From: Hamiltosporidium tvaerminnensis
Lineage: Eukaryota > Microsporidia > Dubosqiidae
DNA length: 64,000 nucleotides
Assembly (NCBI GenBank): GCA_022605425.2
Contig: JAKIMF020000001.1
Location: 2,234,501-2,298,500 of the forward strand
Direction: 5' to 3'
Notes under the pieces: model-generated
What the model was told of the DNA's origin: nothing
Database searches by the model: none
Seen by the model: the letters and a program-made list of their open reading frames with translations, nothing else
Made by a program: the position numbers and the translations under genes
Shown: piece after piece, positions 54,065-64,000 of the stretch
Layout: every line of letters starts with the position of its first letter
Numbering within the stretch: position 1 is the stretch's first letter

Positions 54065-54495
54065 TTGGGAAATGTTAGCGTGAAATAACCCAAGTTAAAA
54101 CCATCTGCTTGTTATTCCTGGTACGGAATTATGTAAAAATTAATTATATATTTTGGTTGTATCTAAATCACACTTGATTAGTAAACTTATTCCTAAAATA
54201 CTAATCACAACATATTAAAAGAAACAAATGAAAAAATAAAAACTGTCTCAAAAATTAATTACCCGGTATGTAAATCTGACTGTGACCAGTGGAGAATAGA
54301 AGTATTTAAGTGACGGTGAAAATAGAAAACTTTTTTACTTTGAATGGTTTAAATCTTTGAAACAGGTTTTTCGTCAAATGAGAAAACGAAAGCAATATTA
54401 AGGTATTTTTGGCTAACGTATACTTTGTTGTTTTTTGTTTTATCCTCAACACCGAGGATTATAAGAAGACCGGGATACGTAATTAAGTAATTAAA
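54065..54495 (+). mobile_element. Short retroposon family, longer degraded copy
   Basis: aataacccaagttaaaaccatctgcttg head, then an end with tcctcaacaccgaggattataagaagaccggg. The extra ~200 bp in the middle resembles the stretch after 20600, so the family may have a longer form. Confidence 0.5.
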
Positions 54496-56655
54496 AGAAA
54501 GTTAATAATCTTAAGTAAAAAATAGCACATGGGCTAGAAAGAATGGTTAATATTTAGTTATAAGACACCTAATGTATACAGATAAATGCGAATAAAGAGT
54601 AAATCGTGTTTCGCCAATTTATATTTTATGCTAATTTGATTTTTTAAACACTTAAAAAGATAGCATTGATTGACGCCTCAGATTGCAAATTTTAGGGGCG
54701 AACAAAAATATTGTAAATTTAGCTTAAAAATATTTTGATACCTTTTTTAAAATGTATTTATGACCAAATTTTCTTGTTTTAATAGTCTACAAATAAAATC
54801 AATCGGTTTAACATATAAACAGCTCAGCTACAAAACTATGTGTTTTTTTATTGATATTTTATGTTTTTCAGAACATATATTAATATATTTGAGTATAATT
54901 TGTTTCAGGTAAACATCCCGTTTTATTTTATATTTATGATATCATGCTGTTTATTTACTCATTGTTTTTAAAGATTTATTCGATAAAAATAGAAAAATTG
55001 GTGTTGCAAATGTGGATACCTGCAATTATTGAACACATAGTATCAAGAAGCCGCATATTTAATGTTTTTGATTAAAAATAGAAGATTCCCAGTGTAAAAT
55101 ATAGAAATTAAAAAAAACATGTTCTGCTATATTTAATGTTGGTAGATAAATGTTTTCTAAAACTTTTAGGATCTTAACAAGCATATAAATCACAAATCAA
55201 TAATTAAATCTGTAAATATAATTCTAATGAGGCGAACAAAACACAGGCCATAAAAATTTAGACTCCAAATATTTTATAAAACAAGTTTTGATTTTTTTTC
55301 TATAATATTTGATTAGTAAAGGAGAATTTCAAAATAATCAGGTATAAGAATAATCACTGATACGGAATGACTCTAGTGTTATATATTCACTCCTGGAATA
55401 TTTTTTTATTAAACAATATCTAAAATCAAAGAAATAAAAAGAGTTAATAATTTATGGTGGCATAAGATAGTCGATGTACAAAAAAAATTTTGCTTTTAGA
55501 CATATTTATCAAGGCATAATATGTAAGAAAAATGCGGGTATGACTTACACGAATATATGATGCGGGTATTCTACTACTAATTTAGAATCATTATAATGCA
55601 AATTTAGCAACCAAAAATGTGTGAAAAGAATTAAGTGATGAGCAACATAGTTCTAAATATTCTCCATGGTATTTTTCTAAATCGAATATTTCTCTAAAAA
55701 TGATTTTTTGTGAATGAATTTTCTAAAAAACAGTATTGCAAATATAAAATTGAGATTGCATGTTTGAAAAATTATATATCTTAATGGTTCTTTGCAGTGT
55801 TGCATCATAGAAGCAATGTAAATTTATCTCAAAATATTTCGAAATAGTATGCTATATATAATTTAAATCGCGGAAAATGAGCAGTTAAGAAACCATATAA
55901 TTCGATTATACAAAAAGGAAGCTGAAAATTGGAAAATATAGACAAAAATTAAATTTTATTTAAACAAATTACTATTTTGGTATATTTTTTCGGATTCCAT
56001 CACAGTATTGAACCCGATATAAATTTCTGGGTCAGTGAACTATAAATAAAAACCAAATAATTTAACTGAATATCTTACCATAAAGGCCAAATTGTGAAAA
56101 CAGCGGATGCTTTTATTACAGCACATATCTATTTTTAAATAAATTATTCATGTCTGTCTAAAAGGTCGTAGAGGGTTTGAGTGCTCGATTTATTTGTGTA
56201 ATTTTTTTAAACATAAGAGTTTAAGCCATATTTGATTTATATACGGAATCAAAACAGGCATTTCGAATCGAATCGCAAAGATTTACAGGTTAATATAAGT
56301 TTTTTGATAAAATTAGAGCCTCCCTAAACTCATAAAAACGTTTTTAATCCTGACAAATTATTTAAATATTCCTAGATAGTACTGCTTAAAATATTAAGTA
56401 GAATTCACAAAATTGCCAAGCAAAATAGATTCAGAATTGCAATATTTCTTCATAATGGTCAAATAATAATACATTTTTTTGTTGAAATATTTAATTTTGC
56501 CACATTTTATTTAATATTACAGTGTGTAATAAAATAGTTGAGAAAAAAAAAATTAAAGACCACAAATAATTTAAAAACTTGATTAATATTTTCGGTCCAA
56601 GTATAAAATCAGAGATTCTTAAAATACAATCACCAAAATCGTTATATCATATACA
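54496..56655. other. Long AT-rich intergenic stretch
   Basis: 2.2 kb, no gene, RNA or known repeat recognised. Confidence 0.4.
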
Positions 56656-56665
56656 AATCCACAAA
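56656..56665. repeat. Target-site duplication, left side, of a minus-strand 737-bp copy
   Basis: aatccacaaa here and at 57403-57412 bracket the element. Confidence 0.75.
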
Positions 56666-57402
56666 CATTTTATTTAAAAGTATCACATCTTTTTTAAAAC
56701 AGGGGCAAGTGTTATATTTGTTTTCATGACATTAACGCAGTTCTAGGTTTAACATAAATGACTGCTACCCCAAAACTCCATCAGTAACCCCTGTGATACC
56801 TACGTCCCAAATCCTTTCATCTACCAGGTGTGTAGAACCTAATTAATAGGCGAGGCAGTTGCCCGGAGTTCGTTAATGTCCGTTGCATGGTGTGTGATCG
56901 AAGGCCGAAGCCCCCCCTGGGCTCACCAAGACTATGCAGCATTCTTACTTACTCTACACTTTCTGAACCCTATAAACTTCTAGCTAAGATATATTTCAGA
57001 GATTTACATGGGGTCCACCTAGACAATGCAATGTCATACCAACAGGTATAACCTGCTACATAGCTTTCCTGGCTTTAAATGGTTTTTATTTTTATATCTC
57101 CCAGGCGCTAAGTCTTCTAACCCGAGTGAGCAAGGCTAGGTTTCCATGCTTTTACATGGCAATTACCTACATGTTCAGCTGCGGTTTGCAATCTGGTTAC
57201 ATAAAAAACTACAAATAAATTTGTAGAAAAAGTTTCTCCATTTCTTAGACCTCTTCTCCTCATAACAACTCCCATGGAACAGCCGAAGATGTAGTGTGGT
57301 GTTGTTTTCCCACCAAAAATCCAAACAATGATCTTCACACCAGTTTCACATACTCATTGCCAAGCAGAAAGTTTTTAATGTGGTTATCCTCCCTCCACAA
57401 CC
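56666..57402 (-). mobile_element. 737-bp non-coding retroposon, copy on minus strand
   Basis: Near-identical to copies at 17159 and 59290 in the opposite orientation. It is bracketed by the 10-mer aatccacaaa. A 73-codon frame (57117-57338, minus) is open here, sharing HYIFGCSMGVVMRRRGLRNG-like text with the copy at 17159. It is shifted in the copy at 59290. Confidence 0.9.
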
Positions 57403-57709
57403 AATCCACAAATATACTATAATAATATTAAATATGATCTCGGATATAAAAATAAGTATCAGCTCAAATACCAAAATTAAAAATGATTTTAAAATCACAA
57501 ACTATAAAAATAACTATGAATACGAAACACAAAATTATAAATTAGTATAAATTCATGAAAAAATACTCTAAAAAATGACAGTAAGAGGCCATCAATCAAA
57601 AACGGCACTGAATTAACCAAATATGCAATATTCATAATATTTGATAAATAAAATGTAATATAAACTTCATTAAATTTAAAATTACAAAAATATTTACATT
57701 TATTAAATT

Positions 57710-58543
57710 TTAAACAACGACCTTATCAGATACAAAATATTTTTCAAAAATATAACTTGACGTTTGATAAACGATTCCAGTATAACAAATCAATAGATTA
57801 TTGCTAATACACAATCCATTATCGTACGAATTATCAAGAAAATATATACACAGCATCAGATGTAAATTTTTAAGAATCAACATTATTAAAATAACCTTAT
57901 TAAACAGTGTTTTTGGATATAAAACCAATAAAAAAGTTATTGAAACTACAAACATAGAAACTCTTAATTTCTCAACAATTCTAAATCTTAAGTTATTACA
58001 ATGAAATACAATCAAAATTGGAATTAAAAGAAGCAAAACATACAAAAAATATATCGTACGTAGTAAAACGTTATATCTTTTTTCTATAAAAACAGATATC
58101 CTCATAAGTATTCCTTCTGCTTTTATATATCTTCTTAATAACATGTATGATGTGATACAATAAAATAAATTAAACGACACATAAAATAAAAATACATATT
58201 TTATATTTTTCTGACCAAAATATCTTTTTCCTAAAGAGAATATAAAAAGACCAGTTGTATACGAAAAAATTATATAAATAACTGAATAACGTCTTTTAAA
58301 AAATTCGTTATAAAATACGATTGAAATAAAAGAATGTAAAAGACATGAATGCTTATAATACCACTCTATTTTAACTTCTTTTCTTAAAAAAATAAAAATA
58401 TGCAGTATTATTGAGGGAAAACATTCATAACTACCTCTCCATACTCTAACTTCATTTTTTTCTATTAAATCTTCATTAATATCATTATTTTGTATTTCTG
58501 TAGAAATATTCTTATTTTTTATATCTTCACTATCCAAATCCAT
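57710..58543 (-). CDS. Multi-pass membrane protein, unknown
   Basis: 277 residues. About 40 hydrophilic N-terminal residues (acidic, Asn-rich) precede roughly seven hydrophobic segments between residues 45 and 265, rich in Phe, Ile, Leu and Tyr. Positively charged loops (for example FKRRYS, LLRRYIKAEG, KRYNVLLR) alternate. No family recognised. It could be a transporter-like or organelle membrane protein. A taccgcta motif lies shortly before the ATG. The long hydrophilic start and clear coding bias support a real gene. Confidence 0.75.
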   Translation of the reverse strand: MDLDSEDIKNKNISTEIQNNDINEDLIEKNEVRVWRGSYECFPSIILHIFIFLRKEVKIEWYYKHSCLLHSFISIVFYNEFFKRRYSVIYIIFSYTTGLFIFSLGKRYFGQKNIKYVFLFYVSFNLFYCITSYMLLRRYIKAEGILMRISVFIEKRYNVLLRTIYFLYVLLLLIPILIVFHCNNLRFRIVEKLRVSMFVVSITFLLVLYPKTLFNKVILIMLILKNLHLMLCIYFLDNSYDNGLCISNNLLICYTGIVYQTSSYIFEKYFVSDKVVV

Positions 58544-58548
58544 TAAAA

Positions 58549-58557
58549 TAGCGGTAA
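58549..58557 (-). promoter_or_regulatory. TTACCGCTA motif upstream of the membrane protein
   Basis: Sense strand reads ttaccgcta five bases before the ATG, one base off the PUS1/kinase nonamer plus a shifted first base. Confidence 0.4.
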
Positions 58558-59274
58558 AATAATTTCATTTATAAAATTATTTTTAAATTAAAAAAATTAA
58601 AAAAAATATATTTCTACATCGAATACAAATAATTTTTTTTCTAAAATAGAATTTCTTCTAATAATTTATTCAATAATGTAATAATTTCATCGTTTCTCTC
58701 AATATTTTGTTTAAAAAATATGTAAACTGCTCAAATCTAATAATTGAAACCGTAATCAATGATCCTATTTTAGAAAAAAAATATTCTTCTCCTTAAGAAG
58801 TAATTAAAAAATATTTAATACTTTAGTACACATTAAATTTCCTTGGAAGAAAAATATTGGGATAGAAACAAAATATAAAATTTTTAATGTTTTTTGATCC
58901 GTTGTCTCGAAATTTTTTTATAATACAATTATATTCTATTTTTATGAAAGTTATAGGAGAAATAATATTCTATTTAGGAAACATAATATATTCAATTTAG
59001 GACAAAATGTAATTTATAAAATATTGAATGTAATTAAAATAACTACTTTTTTAATCGCTTCTGATTTATAAGAAAGGTAATAAATTTAAATAAAAAAGAC
59101 GTTTTTCTTCATTTTCAAAGTTTTTCATACTTTTATTTCCTATAAGATGACATAAATAGAAACCTTTAGTTTATATAACCAATCTTCAAATAAAATATTT
59201 ATTTTTATTCCATTCTAAAAATAAATTCGAATTTTTGACATTTGATTTGGTGATAAATCATTTTTTGATAATAT
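58558..59274. other. AT-rich intergenic DNA
   Basis: Nothing recognised. Confidence 0.4.
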
Positions 59275-59289
59275 ATATTAATGACTTAT
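59275..59289. repeat. Target-site duplication, left side, of a 737-bp copy
   Basis: atattaatgacttat, repeated exactly at 60027-60041. Confidence 0.85.
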
Positions 59290-60026
59290 GAGTGGAGGGA
59301 GGATAACCACATAAAAAACTTTCTGCTTGGCAATGAGTGTGTGAAACTGGTGTGAGATCATTGTTTGGATTTTTGGTGGTAATACACCACACTACATCTT
59401 TGGTTGTTCCATGGGAGTTGTTATGAGGAGGGGAGGTCTAAGAGATGGAGAAACTTTTTCTACAAATTTATTTGTAGTTTTTTATGTAACCAGATTGCAG
59501 ACCGCAGCTGAACATGTAGGTAATTGCCATGTAAAAGCATGGAAACCTAGCCTTGCTCACTCGTGTTAGAAGACTTAGCGCCTGGGAGATACAAAACAAA
59601 AAACCATATAAAGCCAGGAAAGCTAAGTAGCAGGTTATACCTGTTGGTATGACATTGCACTGTCTAGGTGGACCCCATGTAAATCTCTGAAATATATCTT
59701 AGCTAGAAGTTTATTGGGTTCAGAAAGTGTAGAGTAAGTGGGAATGCTGCATAGTCTTGGGGGAGCCCAGGGGGGGCTTCGGCCTTCGATCACACTCCAT
59801 GCAACGGACATTAACGAACTTCGGGCAACTGCCTCGCCTAGTAATTAGGTTCTACACACCTGGTAGATGAAAGGCTTTGGGACGTAGGTATCGCAGGGGT
59901 TACCGATGGAGTGTTGGGGTAGCAGTTATTTATGTTAAACCTAGAACTGCGTTAATGTCATGAAAACAAATATAACACTTGCCACTGTTTTAATAAAGAT
60001 GTGATACTTTTAAATAAAGTTTTTAA
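59290..60026 (+). mobile_element. 737-bp non-coding retroposon, best-bounded copy
   Basis: Lies between exact 15-bp direct repeats. It starts gagtggagggaggataacc and ends ttttaaataaag plus a few A/T bases. It is GC-rich in its 3' half, with a G7 run followed by gcttcggcc that can fold back on agccc. No long ORF. It serves as the reference copy. The 15-bp duplication and AT-rich tail fit LINE-driven retroposition. Confidence 0.92.
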
Positions 60027-60257
60027 ATATTAATGACTTATTAAAAACCATATATTAAATTTCTTTCAACGGATTATTTTAATCGTAATAATAAGGACTT
60101 AGAATAGAATATATTAATGGAAAAATTATGGTTTTGAACAAATGCAATATAGCAATAAAAATTAGTTAAAAAAAAATGATTTTTTCGATTATATGATATT
60201 TAATTTTTTAAACACTTCAAAAAATATAAAAATCTGGTATTTTATAGATTTTATTTT

Positions 60258-60313
60258 GAAAATATATAAAAATGGCAAAAAATATCTTAACCCAGTATTT
60301 TATTAAATAAATA
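60258..60313 (+). mobile_element. Solo 3' tail of the RLE LINE (about 55 bp)
   Basis: tataaaaatggcaaaaaatatcttaacccagtattttattaaataaa is the extreme 3' end of the element and nothing more. It marks a severely 5'-truncated insertion. Confidence 0.75.
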
Positions 60314-61089
60314 GATTTTATTTGTATTATTGAATCTTTGTTTCTGTTATTGCTATTTTGATTTACATATATTTTTTAAATTTTTTTTGTATTAAAAATT
60401 TAAATTTTCGATTTTAAAATGGGTTTAAATATCGTAGAGAAGAATTAATTTTCTTAGGTTGGAAGAACAATGAGACTTTATACAGTCAAGTTGCTTAAAA
60501 ATTTATTATTTTAAAGATATTAATTGACAATATAAAAAATATACTTTTTTAGATGAATAAAGTTATAAAAACATAAAATATAAACAGATATTTCGAAACC
60601 CACAATTTATATAAATTTGAGACACTATTTTTATTATATTAGTTTTCTGTATGTAATTCTTTTTTATGTTTGTGAAAAGTCCTATTTGAACATAATTATA
60701 TATTTGTGGGAATATGACTAATATTTTTTATTGTATCAAGTTTTTTGACCGAATAAATATTTTTAATTCAAATTTGAATTAGAGAGACAAAAATAATTTT
60801 ATTGGTTTTTTAATTTTCTTAGTAAAAAAGTTAATATTTTATTTTTTAAAATTTAATTTTAGCATAAACAAATTTTTATTCAGTAGGAAAAAAAACACAA
60901 ATCGATCGAAACTGTCTTTATTTAAGGATATACTATATTCCACCTTTTAAATATTTTGGATTACGCCTTACTCATGATTTATATTATAGTGAGCAAAATA
61001 GCATTTCACAATAATAGTCTATTCAAAGAAACTAGTATCAAATACTTTAAATGTAAAACTATTTATGAAAAAATATAAATTTTTCGAAA
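60314..61089. other. AT-rich intergenic DNA
   Basis: Nothing recognised. Confidence 0.4.
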
Positions 61090-61535
61090 GAAGAATGGCA
61101 AACAGTCAAATAATATTTTGAAAAAACATCATAAGATGTATCTTAAACGACTGTATATACTATAAATACAGAGGAAAACATAGTCGGTAGTAATTAAAAC
61201 GCAGTCGAAATCATTTTTGTGGATCCACGAAAAGAACTTGGACGGGAACTAACCGCTGAAAAGAGTCGAAAAGAGCATTACTGGGTATCGTACAAGAAGC
61301 CGAGAGACCTCCGTCTATATTTCTACGAAAATATTTAACAATCAATAAAAATATGTTTAATTAACAGAAACACTAAATATCCGACTTTCAAATTTAGCGG
61401 AACAACCTCAAGCAATGATCATAAAAAATTTCAAATTCATGCCGGATAGAGAGATAGATAGAAGATATAAGAGTGAAATAATCTGTAGAAAAAAGAGCAT
61501 TAACACCAAAACATGATTTTAATAAATTTAATTTT
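61090..61535 (+). mobile_element. Degenerate RLE LINE fragment
   Basis: cataagatgtatcttaaacgac, the acgcagtcgaaatcatttttgtgga block and a tail ending in attttaataaattt match the last ~430 bases of the element. Highly mutated. Confidence 0.7.
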
Positions 61536-61564
61536 CTAAAGAAATAATGAAATTTGAAATTAAA

Positions 61565-62225
61565 AATGAATTAGGCAACCCTTTATAATATGTTTGCAGA
61601 AATTAGAGTTCACATCAAATAGAAAATTGATGTCAGGATTCGGAAAAATAGGCTAGACATATTTAATTTAGACAAAAATACAAATAGAATTATCCTCTTT
61701 GATGTAGTAATAACCATGTAAAGGTTATTTTCAATTGATGACACAGAGAAACTTGGAAAGTATGGCTTACTATAGTGAGTTGGGTCTTGTTAACAAATAT
61801 AGTGTGGAGATAATTCCTTATGTGATATCCCGGAATAGTATTGTGACAAAATACCGTAAAATGCAACTTAAAACACTTCTATATCCATAAATATCGAGGC
61901 TTAGATTCAGTCGATAATATTCAAGAAGACTCTCAAAATAATTTATTTGGTCTTGGAAGATGTTTTAGGGGTAAACGCAATACCGATGATTTGATACGGT
62001 GTGACAATGAGCGCTATCAAAGAAAGAGAAATGCACAACCATCCAACATCCTCTTTAAAACAACTTAAAGACGAAAAAGATAGTGTTAAACAAGTAAAAT
62101 GAAAATAATTTAGTCCTATTTTAGATGATGAAACCACAGTAGAGGAACTGAAAATAAACAAAAATTAAACATCGAAGTTTGCGGAAGAGAATGAAGTAGT
62201 TAAAATACCAGGGTAAATTTCATAA
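61565..62225 (+). mobile_element. Second degenerate RLE LINE fragment in tandem
   Basis: Matches from the YAEIRVDTRIKTDVKIR segment through the endonuclease core, MTWDGIVTKY and the acidic tail. It lies about 30 bp after the end of the previous fragment in the same orientation, so this may be two separate insertions at one spot. Confidence 0.75.
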
Positions 62226-62539
62226 AAAAGAGTTATGATGCTAATTCATATTTCAATTAATAGTAAAATTAGTACTAATTTCGAAAAATTTATATAGCTA
62301 AAATTTTAGAAAATATAAATTTGGCTTTTTAATTTTTAAAATTATGAAACTTAAATAATAGATAACAAGCCAATTAAAATTAAAAAGGAAAGAACAACGT
62401 TGATATATCTATTATTTGTACGCTTTTGTAGAATGTTCGATTTTAATTGAAACATGTAAATGAAGATATTAAAAATTTAAAATTTATACAAAGAATCTTC
62501 ATTTAAAAATAATACATATTTTAAGAAAAACAATCGCAT
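62226..62539. other. AT-rich intergenic DNA
   Basis: Nothing recognised. Confidence 0.35.
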
Positions 62540-63226
62540 GTGCTATATTGTTTTCATGGAATTAACGCAGTTCTACGTTTAACATTAATAACTACTCCGG
62601 TAACACTTTATCGGTACCTTCTGTAATACCTACATCTCAAAACCGTGAATCTAAAGGGTGTAAAACCCAATTAATGGGGAAGGCAGTTGCTGAAGTCTGT
62701 CAATTTTCGTTGCATAGAATGTGATCGTGATCAAAAATCACGTTGAGCTCGCTTGAGATCATGCAGCATTCCCACTTACTCTACACTTTCCGAACCGAAC
62801 AAATTCTAGCTAAGATATATTTCGGCGACTTACATGGGCTCTAAATAGAAAGTGCAATGTTATACTAACAAGAAAAAGCCTTTATTTAGCTCTCCTGGCT
62901 TTAAAGAGTTTAATTTGAATATCTATTAAACGTATTATCTTCTAACTCGAGTGAACAACGCTAAGTTTCCATGTTTTTACATGGTAATTACCTACAAATT
63001 CAATTGCAGTCTTTAGTCATCTTACATAAAAAACTACAAAATAGATTTGGAGAAAGAGTTTCGGGATTGGTAGAGCATCTTCTTCTCATACAAAATCCCA
63101 TGGAATCATTAAAAATTTAATGGGATTTTATTTCTACAAAAAATCCAAACAATGATATCCACACCAGTTTCACATAATCTTTCCTAAGCAGATAGGTTTT
63201 TATGTGGCTAACCACTCTCCATCACA
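62540..63226 (-). mobile_element. 737-bp family, degraded minus-strand copy
   Basis: Collinear with the reverse complement of 59290-60026: attaacgcagttctacgtttaacat at the left, cccacttactctacactttc in the middle, tatgtggctaaccactctcc at the right. Many substitutions and small deletions. Confidence 0.8.
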
Positions 63227-63254
63227 AAGAAAAAATAATGCTTTAAATCTTTTT

Positions 63255-63821
63255 TTTATACAATGGTAGAAGTAATTCCTTGTGTGATAACTCATTATGG
63301 TGTTGAAACCATCGATCATAAGATTAATTTTTTGGATTGTATGTACCAGGATAATAGAGACATACATCTAGTCCAGTGGTTCTTAACCTTTTAAGTGAGA
63401 TGTATCTCATGGAATCTGAAAATCGGTTTCCACACCCCAAAGTAAAAAAGAGCTTCGATTTTTAGAAAATTTGTTGTTCATTTAAAAATATACATATTAT
63501 ATACCTCTGTATAACAATAAGCTCTTTACATGAGATTATGGCGCGCTCCAAAAAATACCTTTTCGCACCCTCGGATAAGAACTACTGCATATTCATAGTA
63601 CGAAAAAAATACTCTAAGCATTTTTTTCTCTATGAAGAGTTTCGGTTTCAAGACAGAATACCTAGTAAAGCTGGAATATAGCATGTTAGAATGTGATAAA
63701 TAGAGCATCGATGTCAAAAACTCATATACTTACAATTACACTTTTATACTAACGAAGAAGAAAGAGGTGAGAAACAAACGGTAAGAATATTATTAACCCT
63801 GAATTTCGGTAAAATAATATG
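63255..63821 (+). mobile_element. RLE LINE fragment interrupted by a hAT element
   Basis: Left part (63255-63373) matches VEIIPYVMTWDG... to EAYIQS. Right part after 63588 resumes with catagtacg, and the tail ttattaaccctgaatttcggtaaaataa ends near 63821. Degenerate. Confidence 0.65.
63374..63587. mobile_element. Short hAT-type element (MITE) nested in a LINE copy
   Basis: 214 bp. Left end cagtggttcttaacctttt is a classic hAT terminal sequence. The right end in reverse complement reads cagtagttcttatccgaggg, so the inverted ends share cagt(g/a)gttctta. No transposase. The host LINE sequence splits exactly here, between the bases that encode ...IQS and ...IVLKK, which confirms insertion although the 8-bp duplication is no longer clear. 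Confidence 0.7.
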
Positions 63822-64000
63822 TACAAAGGCATTTAGTTAAAATCTAATAAAAAAATATGGTTTAATGAACTATGAAATAAAACAAAAAAAGATACAATCG
63901 TCACATAAAAACAGCAGAAAAATACGCAGGTATTTAATATAATTCGTTTTTCAATATATCCAACCAATTATCCTAATATTTAATTAATATAACTATAAAT

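Overview
The window is very AT-rich eukaryotic DNA with compact, intronless genes, long non-coding stretches and many mobile elements. The gene set points to a microsporidian with an expanded genome: a CCT-gamma chaperonin, TAF12, a HAP3/NF-YB-like protein, Pus1, dCMP deaminase and a PP4/PP6-like phosphatase, with no introns and with C/G-triplet motifs just upstream of most start codons. The exact genus cannot be fixed from sequence alone. Large-genome parasites of aquatic arthropods, such as the Hamiltosporidium or Edhazardia type, are reasonable guesses. Gene density is low: about a dozen probable host genes in 64 kb.

Layout. 1-4.7 kb: the tail of one RLE-type (R2/CRE/R4-like) non-LTR retrotransposon, then a nearly intact copy (874-4690) with 12-bp target-site duplications and a single in-frame stop. 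4.7-14.5 kb: one tRNA-Val(CAC) with a perfect palindrome at its 5' end, then a heavily decayed LINE whose endonuclease tail looks like arthropod elements. 14.6-15.3 kb: a membrane-anchored protein, distantly paralogous to one at 32.3-33.0 kb. 18.2-27.7 kb: a possible Nup82/Nup88-like protein (-), dCMP deaminase (+), PP4/PP6-like phosphatase (-), a second arthropod-like LINE relic (-) and TAF12 (-). 28.6-36.8 kb: repeats, the second membrane-anchored paralogue (-) and a decayed protein gene that keeps its promoter motif (-). 37.3-44.7 kb: CCT gamma (+), a 46-residue small gene (+), HAP3/NF-YB-like (-) and Pus1 (+); the last two are divergent and share an upstream region. 47-64 kb: a hAT transposon nested in a LINE copy, a protein kinase with a signal-peptide-like N-terminus (-), a multi-pass membrane protein (-) and many repeat copies.

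Mobile DNA dominates. I count 14 copies or pieces of the RLE LINE, six of a ~737-bp non-coding retroposon (three with direct-repeat flanks), five of a shorter family that shares its 5' head, two hAT elements (both inserted in LINE copies) and two relics of an arthropod-type LINE. The 737-bp retroposon with its interchangeable head module is the best candidate for something undescribed. The arthropod-like LINE and hAT pieces suggest transfer from an animal host.

The genes do not form an operon. They are single housekeeping units for transcription (TAF12, HAP3-like), protein folding (CCT gamma), tRNA modification (Pus1), dUMP supply (dCMP deaminase) and phospho-signalling (phosphatase, kinase). 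Most are preceded within about 25 nt by a CCC/GGG or AACCGTTA-like motif.
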